Shown here in pieces: positions 45,102-54,340 of a DNA stretch of 64,000 nt. The DNA is taken from positions 50,665,826-50,729,825 of the forward strand of contig CM053243.1 of NCBI GenBank assembly GCA_028583405.1, in the 5' to 3' direction. The position numbers were made by a program, and so were the translations under genes. How positions within the stretch are numbered: position 1 is the first letter of the stretch; every line of letters begins with the position of its first letter. The stretch comes from Pogonophryne albipinna. Taxonomy: Eukaryota; Chordata; Actinopteri; Perciformes; Artedidraconidae. Below the pieces are notes generated by a model, which worked only from the letters and a program-made list of their open reading frames with translations, did not search any database and was not told where the DNA came from.

Positions 45102-45974
45102 AGCTATAGGGTCGGTTATATAACGGTGGCTGTCATCGTTAGGGAGGTTGCGGGTGCCATCTGGACCGCCCTGGTTGAGGAGACCATGCCGGTACCACAA
45201 ATGGAGGACTGGAGAGCCATCGCTGCTGAGTTTCAGGAGCGCTGGAACTTTCCAAATTGTATTGGTGCCATTGATGGGAAGCACGTGGTGATCCAGGCTC
45301 CGGCAAATTCTGGGTCCCTCTACTTCAACTATAAGTCCAGCCACTCATTGGTACTGCTGGCTGTCGTGGATGCCCAGTACCTCTTCAGGGTAGTGGATGT
45401 TGGAGGATTTGGAAGGAGGAGCGACAGTGGGAGCCTGCGGAATTTCGCTTTTGGAGAGAGCCTCAGATATGGCAGTCTGCAGCTACCACCTGAAACCGTC
45501 ATCCCAGGAGCAGAGCGGCTCGGCCTTCTTCCCCATGTGTTTGTAGGAGATGAGGCTTTTCCGCTGCTGGACAACTTGCTGCGTCCATTCCCTGGATGCC
45601 AGATCACACGCGAAAGGAGAATGTTCAACTACCGCCTCAGCCGGGCCAGGTTGGTGGTTAAATGTGCGTTTGGCATCCTCTCATCTCGGTGGAGAATGTT
45701 CAGGCGTGTCATCACCACCAGCCCGGAGGTAACAGAGTTGTGTGTGAAGGCCGCCTGTGTGTTGCACAACTTCCTCCGCAGGAAGACAATAGGAAGGAAA
45801 TCACGCACATCTGTCGAGGAGTCCACGGATGAAGCTCCAGATACTCCAACCCTGTGTGATGTACCAAGGATGGGCTCCAACAATGCCACACGCAGATCGC
45901 TCCAACTGCGGGACAACTTCTGCTACTATTTCAATGAGGAGGGTGCAGTGCCATGGCAGCAGAATGTGGTGTAG
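45102..45974 (+). pseudogene. Harbinger transposase exon 2, right fragment (DDE nuclease)
   Basis: The frame resumes SYRVGYITVAVIVREVAG and continues with MPVPQMEDWRAIAAEFQERW, NCIGAIDGKHVVIQAP (first catalytic Asp), VVDVGGFGRRSDSG, HVFVGDEAFPLLDNLLRPFP (second Asp) and TRERRMFNYRLSRARLVVKC (Glu region), to a stop at 45,972-45,974. All 282 or so codons are open, so the nuclease domain is well preserved although its first exon is damaged and 38 kb away. AATAAA signals follow near 46,072 and 46,086. HARBI1-type enzymes cut at TTA-like targets together with the Myb-like partner. Confidence 0.88.
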
Positions 45975-46388
45975 GGTCACCATGGCTCTTTTAAGAGCCT
46001 CCAAACCAAAAGCTCTTTTAAGAGCTACCCATATTTTCTTTAAAAAGCAAATATTCCAAATGAGCCATTGAAAAATAAAACATTCCTAATAAACATGTTT
46101 CTTGAATTGATATTATGATATTGCTAACAACCTTTTTCCTTCAGCCCTGTTTTTACTGATAAACCACTCATAACTTCAACAGGTTTTCACATGGTCAATT
46201 GTACAGATTGCACATTATATATCAACATACATGAAGCTTCTGTTATGTTGCAACTGACAAACCACATGAACAAGTGAAGACACAGTATAGCCATAACATA
46301 TTTTTTAAATAACTTTTATTTATGTAAGTGTGTGATGAGTGGATAAGTGTAAAACATGTAGTGTGGTGTAGTGTAGTATGTGTGTGAA

Positions 46389-46940
46389 TTAAAAAATCTC
46401 AAAAATCTCAAAAATGACTTTATGGAATTGAAACCGCACTCTTGACCTCTTTGACATTGACATCCTTCGCATGACAGGCAAGAGGCTCCTTAAAAATAAC
46501 TCGTCCTCATCCTCCACCACTACTGGTGGGGGTGGTGGAGGATGTGGACGAGGTGGTGGCATGAACAGAGGACTGATGGCTGACATCAAGCCTTTTTCAA
46601 AGGAGGACATCTCCCTTCCCCTTCTCCTTTTTCCCCGGTCCAGGCCATCAACAATCGCCGTGAAACGCCAGGGCTTATATCCCCCGGATGACCCTGCCCC
46701 GCTTCTCTTTGCCTCTTTCTCCCTGGTTTTCTCCTTGCGGAACCTGTCCCTCAGTGACTTCCATTTTGTCCTGCATACTTCATCAAATGAAATGATATAA
46801 ACTGGATATAAACTCCCCAAACAGGCGAAAACCTACCAGTTTCACCCACTGTCTCTGCCACCTCCTCCCATGCCTGGCTCCTCCGGTTTATATCCCGGTA
46901 GTGTTGGAGCACCACCCAATGGCGGTGGTGGAAGGTTCAC
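46389..46940 (-). pseudogene. Harbinger MADF/Myb-like DNA-binding protein
   Basis: Two minus-strand exons. Exon 1 (about 46,940-46,837) reads HWVVLQHYRDINRRSQAWEE followed by VAETVGET and ends at a donor G|GTAGGT. Exon 2 starts at 46,777 after an AG and continues VCRTKWKSLRDRFRKEKTRE in phase, then GSSGGYKPWRFTAIVDGLD, a Pro-rich stretch and a basic tail (MRRMSMSKRSRVRFQF). That is the MADF layout (Trp/Tyr-spaced helices, C..KWK.LRD.F) of the second Harbinger gene, which carries the transposase to the element ends. A TGA upstream of HHRHW leaves no good start, so I treat it as decayed or 5'-incomplete. Divergent arrangement with the transposase is usual. Confidence 0.7.
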
Positions 46941-46974
46941 CTCTGCTCCGCGCCTTCCGTTGATGAGTAGGCTC

Positions 46975-47670
46975 CTACAAGGAAAGGACTCGAACACTGA
47001 GGAATGAGATAAGCAATAATCTGAGTTTTAATGGTAAAAAGCAACAATACACAATACAGAGTACCCTGCAACAGTACAAAATGAAGAGTAGCCTACTCTG
47101 GGCTGAATTCTACTACCGTGTGAGATACGTCTCAGGACAGTCAGTCAGAAGACAGCCCCGACTGTAAGACTGTTACAGTATTTAAACACATTCTGTGGGA
47201 GGAGTTGTGTTGGTTGCTCCTCCCTAGCTATTTGTTATTGGCGATTTCACTTCTGGGCGAGCCCTAGACCATGAGCTGGTAGTTCTCCATTGGCCGGTTT
47301 CACTTCTGGGCGAGCCCTAGGCAGCGAATCAGAGTGAGTCAGCCATTGCTGCTCGGGAACAGAGTCTTCCACTCCTGAACAGAGCGTGAGAAATTCGGAG
47401 TCTGGCGCTGATAAGTCCAAGGCCGTTTTCATGGGCCATTTTCATGGAGTCAACATTGGGTGAACATAACAATCTTAATCTTTGCACCTGGCGCTACTCC
47501 CTCTTTTTCCCAAGCATACATTTTACACAGACTCCCTCCTTTTCCCAAGACTATTGGCTCCTAAGATATATCGGGCCGAGGTTATAGTTGTTGAAGCAGT
47601 TTATACAGAAACAGGTTATACAGGTTACTTTAGTAGGTAAAGAGGGACTGGTCGTATAGCATCGGGTGAT
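46975..47670. repeat. Probable LTR-like insertion in the Harbinger right flank
   Basis: Sequence unlike the rest of Harbinger, with internal direct repeats (TTTCACTTCTGGGCGAGCCCTAG at about 47,248 and 47,300; CTCCCTC-TTTTTCCCAAG at 47,504 and 47,533). TGTTATGTTCACCC on the minus strand at 47,471 could start an LTR. No target duplication found. 47,671-47,986 is Harbinger flank up to its right end. Confidence 0.35.
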
Positions 47671-48563
47671 TCCCTACCGCCACGATAATTTTCTCCTCCA
47701 TTTTTTGGCATATGAGGAAATGAACTGCGGTCTGGCTCTCCCAGCATACACGCGGTTTGATTGGCTAGCGCTTGTACTGGCAGATTTGCATAAGCGGGAT
47801 TTGATTGGCTGACGCCTCCATCGAGGCGTCATAAGTAGAACATTGCTCTACTTTTGCAGCGAGCACCGCGAGAGAAGCTACGCTTTGCTCCTACAATGCA
47901 GTTCGGCGAATCGTGACGTCACCCCATTCAAATTGGATGGGCAGAGGCGTTGAAGCGGCAACGCACGCCACCGTCTGTAGGGGCCGTTTGTCTCTGCAAC
48001 CCTGTCTCCTAAAAATTACATTCCCACAGAACTAAACTGCATTCTCAATTACGTTTAGCAAGAAACGTATTTTCTCCCACGTTACGTTTGTTATCAACGT
48101 ATCTCAAATACTTTTATTTTCTACATATCTTTGCCATTTATTGTCTTGCTTATAAGAATGATAATAGTCACTTATAAATATAATTTTAGAGCACACATTT
48201 GATATCGACAATCGGTCTCGATATATGCTTAAATTAAAATCAGTAGGCGAGGCTGTAATTTCGCCAGCTGTTACTCTCATGAGCGAGGCAGAAAATAATA
48301 GTTTTAACATGCCAAAAAGCTGCTGTGTCGTTTATTGCACCTCAAAAATTAAAACAAATCCAGAGTTACGTGTTTCTGTACTTCCTCTAAGAAGGAAGTA
48401 CAGAACAGAAGATCTCTGTGTCTTCAGGCTTGATCGCCGTTCAAATGACAGCGTTGGTTTCACCAAAAGTGGGCGGGGCTATAAAGTGACGTAGATTTTA
48501 CTCTCATCTATTATTCAAAACCATTCTATTTATTCTAACGTAAATTACATGCCAGTGTTTTAT

Positions 48564-51500
48564 CTTTTTTTTTATTTATTTTTTTATAAACTTTGTTTAT
48601 TGATTTTTGTACACAAATTAAACAGAGATGACAGAGCAGTTGTGATTGACAGTGTCACATTACAGTTGTGCAGATCACATAACATATGAAACATTACAAC
48701 AAGACAGACAAAAACAAAAACAAACAAACAAAAAAAACAGTGGGCTTGGTCACACAACAAAACACAACCTCATTCTCTTAATGATGGTAATAGTACAAAT
48801 ACATTTAAAATGCTTCACATATACATATATATACACATACATATCCATACATATACATATAAAATAATAATAAAAAATAAAAAGATATATACACATACAT
48901 ATTCGGGTCTTATTCCGGAATATCCGGGAAGGTCATCCTCCCTGCATAGGCAAAGAAAGGCCCCCAGACACTCCGGAACTTCCCGGAGGAGCCTCTCAAT
49001 GTGTAACGGATTTTTTTCAAGCTGCAAATTATTAAAAATGTCCCTTATCCACATAGTGTGGGAAGGTGGTGTTGGTGATTTCCATCTTGTTAGAATAAGA
49101 CGTCTTGCTAGTAATGTTGCAAAGGCTATAAGGTCTGCTTTGAGCCTAGGCAAAGGCAGGTTTGGGATGCCAAATACTGCAGTAATGGCATTAGGCTCTA
49201 TAAGCGTCCCAGTTACCTCTGACAAAGTACTGAAAATTGAAGTCCAGTAGTTGTGCAGAGACGTACATGACCAAAACATATGCAAATGGTTTGCAGGTGT
49301 TTGGTGACATTTTTCACAAGAAGGATCTATATTGTCAAACACTTTGAACAGCCTGACTTTAGTCCAATGGGTGCGGTGAACAACTGTACACTGAATCAAA
49401 CCATGTCTTGCGCAGACGGATGAAGTATGCACACGCTTAAGAATATTGCCCCAAAGATCCTCTGAGATCTCCTGCCCCAAATGCTCCTCCCAAACAGCTT
49501 TCAGAGAGTTTAGAGAGGTTGAAGATAGGGTTTGGATTTGATTGTAAATACACGAGATAATTCCTTTCATCACAGGGACCTGAGTGAGAAAAGCATCTAG
49601 AGGCGTGTCATCAGGCAGGTTAGGAAACTGAGCATATCTATTGCGAGCAAAACTCCGACTTTGTAGGTATCTAAAAAAATGATGTTTAGGAAGAGATAAC
49701 AATTCTTAGAGCTGTTGAAAAGATGCAAAAGTGTTCTCAATATATAAATCTTTAAATGTTTTAATACCAAGGTTTGACCATATAGAAAATGCACCATCTG
49801 ATATGGAGGGGGGGGAAACATGATTTGCAGCTAGTGGAGCCGAGGTAGAAAAAGCTTGCAGACCAAAGTGACGTTTAAACTGATTCCAAATCCTTAAGGA
49901 GGTTTTAACAACTATATTTTTAGCATATAGGGAAACCGGGCTGTTGATGGGGGAGTGCACAAGTGATGTCAGTGACAGAGGCTTAGAGGAAAAAGACTCC
50001 ATAGCCAGCCAAGCCGGGCGAGGATGAAGTGTATTGAACCTAAGCCAATACTGTAAGATTCTTAGGTTGGAAGCCCAATAGTAAAATCTAAAGTTTGGCA
50101 AGGCCATTCCTCCAAGAGGCTTTGGCCTGTGTAGAAAGTCTTTACGAAGTCTAGGTTTCTTTTTGTTCCAAATAAACTCCAAAATTGAGCTATCAATTTT
50201 CTGAAAAAACGCTTGAGGAAGAAAAATAGGTATACACTGAAACAGATATGCAAATTTAGGGAGAGTATTCATTTTTACCGAGTTGATCCTCGCGGCCAAA
50301 TTTAAAGGGAGCAGTGACCAGCGTTCAAAGTCTTGTTTCATACGTTCTAAACAGGGTGTAAAATTGGCCTTAAAGAGACTTTTAAATGTGCTAGTAACTT
50401 GTATTCCAAGATATGTAACGCTTTGCAGAGATACTTTAAATGGGAAGTTATGTAAAGGACATTTACGTGCGGTTGAGTTTAGAGGAAATAATTCACTTTT
50501 ACCAAGATTAAGTTTATATCCTGATATGAAACCAAATGAGTCCAGCGTGGCAAGTGTAGCAGGGATTGAAACAGACAAGTTCGAGAGATACATAAGAAGG
50601 TCGTCCACATAAAGAGAGACTCTCTGTTCTGCGCCATTTCTGGTTATCCCAGTAATGAGGGGGTTAGAGCGAAGCGCAATGGCGAGGTGCTCAATCGCGA
50701 GGGCGAAAAGCAAAGGACTCAAAGGGCAACCCTGTCTGGTGGATCTATGAAGAGGGAAATATTCCGATTGATTGTTATTAGTTCTAACAGAGGCCTGAGA
50801 CGAGGAGTAAAGCAGTTTAATCCAGGTCGTAAACTTTTTCCCAAAGCCAAATTTGTCTAAGGAGTAGAAGAGATAGCCCCACTCCACACGGTCAAAAGCC
50901 TTCTCTGCGTCCAGGGATATTAATGCTTCTGGAGCACTAGAAGAAGATGGGTTATAAATTGTATTAAACAACCGTCTTAAATTAAAAAAAGAATGTCTAT
51001 TTTTAATGAAACCTGTTTGATCAGAGGAGATAACAGAGGGAAGTGTCGACTCAAGGCGTAAAGCTAAGAGTTTAGACAGTAGTTTGAAGTCTACATTCAG
51101 CAAGCTTATAGGACGAAACGAGGCACAGGACAAAGGGTCCTTATTCTTTTTCAAAATGAGGGAAATCGAGGCCTGAGTGAGAGTCTGGGGTAATTTAAGA
51201 GATTCAAATGAGTCATTAAACATGTCAATTAAAATAGGAGCCAATTTATGTAAAAATGCCTTATAGAATTCAGCAGTGTAGCCGTCTGGTCCTGGACACT
51301 TGCCACATTGCATGGACTTGGCTGCAGTAGCCAGTTCCTCAATAGTAATATTTCTTTCCAAATCGTCAACAAAGTCAGGGTGAACGGTGGGTATATGGAG
51401 TGAGTTAAATTAACTATCCAAGTGTGAAGAGTCGGATGTGTTTTCAGAAGTATACAACGAAACATAAAAATCTTTAAACTCATCATTGATTTTCTTAGGA

Positions 51501-53103
51501 TCAATCGTCGAGCCTGAAGAGGTCCTAATCTGGGGAATTTGGTGAGACGACAATGTCTGTCGCAATTGATAGGCTAGCAATCTACTAGCCTTATCCCCAT
51601 GTTCATAATAAGTATGTCTAGATTTCAGTAACATTTCTGTTGTGTGATCCGTAGCTAAGACCTCAAACTCAGTTTGTAAAGAGAGACGCTCCTTGTATAA
51701 ATCTGGAGAAGGAGAAGCAGAACAAATTGCGTCCAGCTGTGCAATGCGTTTCGTTAAATTATTAAGTCTTTCCCTCCTCACTTTCCTCTCAGAGCCGCTG
51801 TAAGAAATTATTTCACCTCTGATGTATGCCTTTAAGGTCTCCCACAACAGTGACGCGGACACATCAGGAGTTTTGTTTATACTAAGAAAGAGATCTATTT
51901 GTCCGGAAACAAATTCCACAAAGTCTTCATTTGAAAGCAAACGATTATTGAAATGCCATGGAGCACGGTTTTTATCAGACCCTGTGAAATGTATCCTCAT
52001 AGTGACTGGGGCATGGTCAGATATGACTATCGCATTATGGGAAATTGATTTAACAGAAGGAAGAATTCTATTGTCTACGAGAAAATAATCTATACGAGTA
52101 AAAGTGTGGTGGACATTTGAGAAAAATGAATATTCCTTTCCAGAGGGATTAAAAAAACGCCAGGGGTCAAAAATGGCAAATTGTTTTTTAAAGGATTGAA
52201 TTGCCTTTGCAGATCTAGACGGCTTACAATTTCGGGTCGATGATCGGTCCAGTTTAGGATCCAGCCAACAGTTGAAATCCCCTCCCAAAATAAGGAAATG
52301 TGAGGATATATCTGGTAGAATGGAAAATAAATGTGTAAAAAACCCATCATCATCCAGTTTGGTCCATATACATTGACAAGAAGCATGGAGTAGAATTAAT
52401 TTTACCCACTAACAATTAAGTACCTCCCGTTTTGGTCTGCAGTCACATTTGAACACACAAAAAGGAATTGACTTGTACAATAAAATAGTTACTCCCCTAG
52501 ATTTCCCCGTGAAAGAAGAGTGGTAGGTATGGCCAATCCAACTGGCCTTTAATCTGCTCTGATCAGAGACCCTAAGATGAGTTTCTTGTAGAAAAATTAT
52601 CTGTGCACCCAGGTGCTTGAGATGGTGCAAAACTTTGCTGCGCTTAACAGGATTGTTAAGGCCCCTACAGTTCCAGGTACAAAATTGAAGCCCCTCTCCA
52701 TCTTGTTGTATTAATTTAGGTGAAACCATAGAAGCATCTTAAGAGGCAAAGAGTGAAGCATAATATAACATATTTAGCAGAATGAGGTATAACGAATAAC
52801 AGCATTTCAACATGTACAATGTTGACAGACCAAGCCGACACGAAAAACACAAAAAATAAACAACCAAAAAAGCAAAACAAACACACAATATAGAACAACC
52901 CTTTGTGGTAAAAGAACCACGTTACTCCCTCCCACCTTGGCAGAAGTGCCTCCCCATGCGAGACACGCCGATCCTTAGTTTATGTTCTATTTCATTCCAA
53001 CAATAAAATACCAAAATTGTGCAGGATTTATGAAATTAAGTCACATTCTCAGGAGCAGCGGAGAAACACGTCTTACATCCTCAGTGCCCGTGACTCCCCC
53101 CCT
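48564..53103 (-). mobile_element. L1-type LINE no. 3, 5'-truncated
   Basis: The reversed A/T-rich tail at 48,564 and the host THAP-type sequence resuming at 53,104 (GTTTTTATTTTAAACCG) mark the ends. Only ORF2 and about 370 bp upstream of it are present; ORF1 is missing, so reverse transcription stopped early. A short duplication of the GTTTTTATT type is likely but not clear in the T-rich context. Confidence 0.82.
48815..52729 (-). pseudogene. L1-type ORF2, LINE no. 3
   Basis: Pieces in order on the minus strand: 52,729-52,409 ([32 protein letters not shown]), 52,288-51,410 (MGGDFNCWLDPKLDR, TRIDYFLVDN, VISDHAPVTMRIHF), 51,361-49,706 and 49,702-48,815. The third has reverse transcriptase motifs [63 protein letters not shown] and catalytic YVDDLLMYL. 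The fourth is a C-terminus with CEKCHQTPANHLHMFWSC. Three frame breaks make it dead. It differs from LINEs 1 and 2, so three lineages are present. Confidence 0.88.
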
Positions 53104-53492
53104 TGTTTTTATTTTAAACCGTATAATGTCTGACTTTTTTCCCGTCAGTGAGGAAAAGAAATGGGGCTGAGAGCCTCAAAATACTGAAATCTGTATTTTT
53201 GAAAATCTTTTTTTCCTTCTAATTTGTTATTCTTTTCTAAATAACACACTGTTATTTACTCACCAATAACACACAATTATCCTTGTTTTTATTTATTTGT
53301 TTAATTCTATAATCTTGGGCTTTTTAGCCGTAAATAAAGTCACTGGAAACAGACGTAGGCCTATAAGGGACATTTTGAGCGATACACACCACAAACCCAC
53401 TGAACAGATTACCCAAGATCCTCAGCTTGAAGCTCGTTGATTGGATGTTTTAGCCGCAATGCACGCTGGGATGTGGTGTTAATGCGATATAG

Positions 53493-53726
53493 GCTGCGTC
53501 TCAGGTCGACTATTTTCATTTCCTCGCTCCTCGGTCCTCGGTATCACGGGAAGTTGATTTGTCTGCGCCATCTTGAGTAGCGTCCCATGGCTCTTATTTC
53601 TGCCAGAGGATCGAGGAGCGAGGAGCGATAATGGAGGAGCGATAATGGAGGAACCACCAGACCATCCTCCGATGAAATCCTCAGATACTCGCCCCGCCCC
53701 CTTACTTAACTTAGGGACTTGTGTGT
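53493..53726. repeat. GC-rich fragment with GAGGAGCGA palindromes
   Basis: GGCTGCGTCTCAGGTCGAC begins sequence unlike the THAP-type element. CCTCGCTCCTCGGTCCTCGG (about 53,522) is answered by GAGGATCGAGGAGCGAGGAG (about 53,605), a potential stem. Possibly a MITE end; unproven. It marks the change from the nested-transposon region to the array region. Confidence 0.4.
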
Positions 53727-53838
53727 CCACTGTGTGGACATTAACTACAGGTCGCGGTACTCCAAGTGTACAGGCATGCCACTGTGTGGACATTAACTAC
53801 AGGTCGCGGTACTCCAAGTGTACAGGCATGCAGTTCGG
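53727..53838. repeat. 56-bp direct repeat, two copies
   Basis: CCACTGTGTGGACATTAACT, CAGGTCGCGGTACTCCAAGT and GTACAGGCATGC occur twice in direct succession. Confidence 0.9.
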
Positions 53839-54340
53839 CCCCAGAGCAAAATAAAAATAAGCTGGGGTGCTACATAGATAGCCAGTGCAGGGGCCTTCCA
53901 CGTGGAAAAAGAACCGGAGACGGGCGAGCTTTCCCCGCAGAGATATAAAAGGTTAAAGTTTTGGGGTTTCTCGCGTAATTCAGGACAAATGCACCGGGGG
54001 GCTTAATGTCCAGTGAGTGGACATCATTGTCCGTGGCGTGTACAGAATAATATGTCCATATCACGGACATTAATACATAGAGTGGTGTCCATGAAATGGA
54101 CATTGCAAATAAGTGTTTAAAACGTGCGGAAAACTGTTTGAAATGTCGGGGAAAGGGTTGTGAATACAGACCCAGAGCACAGGTGGTGCAGCACCTGACT
54201 TTTCAACCCAGGAATACGTGTTTGAAAGGGGGGGGAAAGTATTGTAAATAGAGGCTATCTCAGACTTCCATGAAATACACCAGGGAAAAGCACCTCTCTG
54301 TGGCCCTACACAGAGCCCCAAATCACAGACTAAACAGCTA
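53839..54340. other. Array-proximal sequence with GTCCA/TGGAC pairs
   Basis: TTAATGTCCAGTGAGTGGACAT at about 54,003, GTCCATATCACGGACAT at about 54,053 and GTGTCCATGAAATGGACAT at about 54,085 are short inverted pairs with 5-9-base loops. A TATAAAAGG box lies at 53,943-53,951. No coding region is visible. The motifs recall dyad binding sites, but nothing ties them to a protein. Confidence 0.4.

Larger units (their letters stand above)
5865..47986 (+). mobile_element. PIF/Harbinger transposon, expanded to 42 kb by nested insertions
   Basis: Left end CGGCCCCTACACACAGCGGC; right end, reverse-complemented, CGGCCCCTACAGACGGTGGC. Both sides are flanked by TTT (5,862-5,864 and 47,987-47,989). Inside are the two genes expected of an autonomous Harbinger: a HARBI1-like nuclease on the plus strand and a MADF/Myb-like DNA-binding protein on the minus strand. 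Removing the 6,686-45,101 insert and the probable insert at about 46,975-47,670 leaves roughly 3 kb, a normal length. TTT is less usual than TTA or TAA for this superfamily, so the duplication should be confirmed. A long (GT)n lies in the transposase intron. Confidence 0.75.
47997..53493. mobile_element. Second THAP-type transposon, right end missing, split by a LINE
   Basis: CAACCCTGTCTCCTAAAAAT at 47,997 starts a copy of the element at 36,516. It runs to 48,563 and resumes at 53,104 after LINE no. 3, matching 37,115-37,470 of the first copy, then ends abruptly at about 53,493 without its right inverted repeat. The THAP start at 48,309 reads MPKSCCVVYCTSKIKTNPEL. The 7 bases before it (GTCTCTG, just after the Harbinger end) have no partner on the right. 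Confidence 0.8.
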
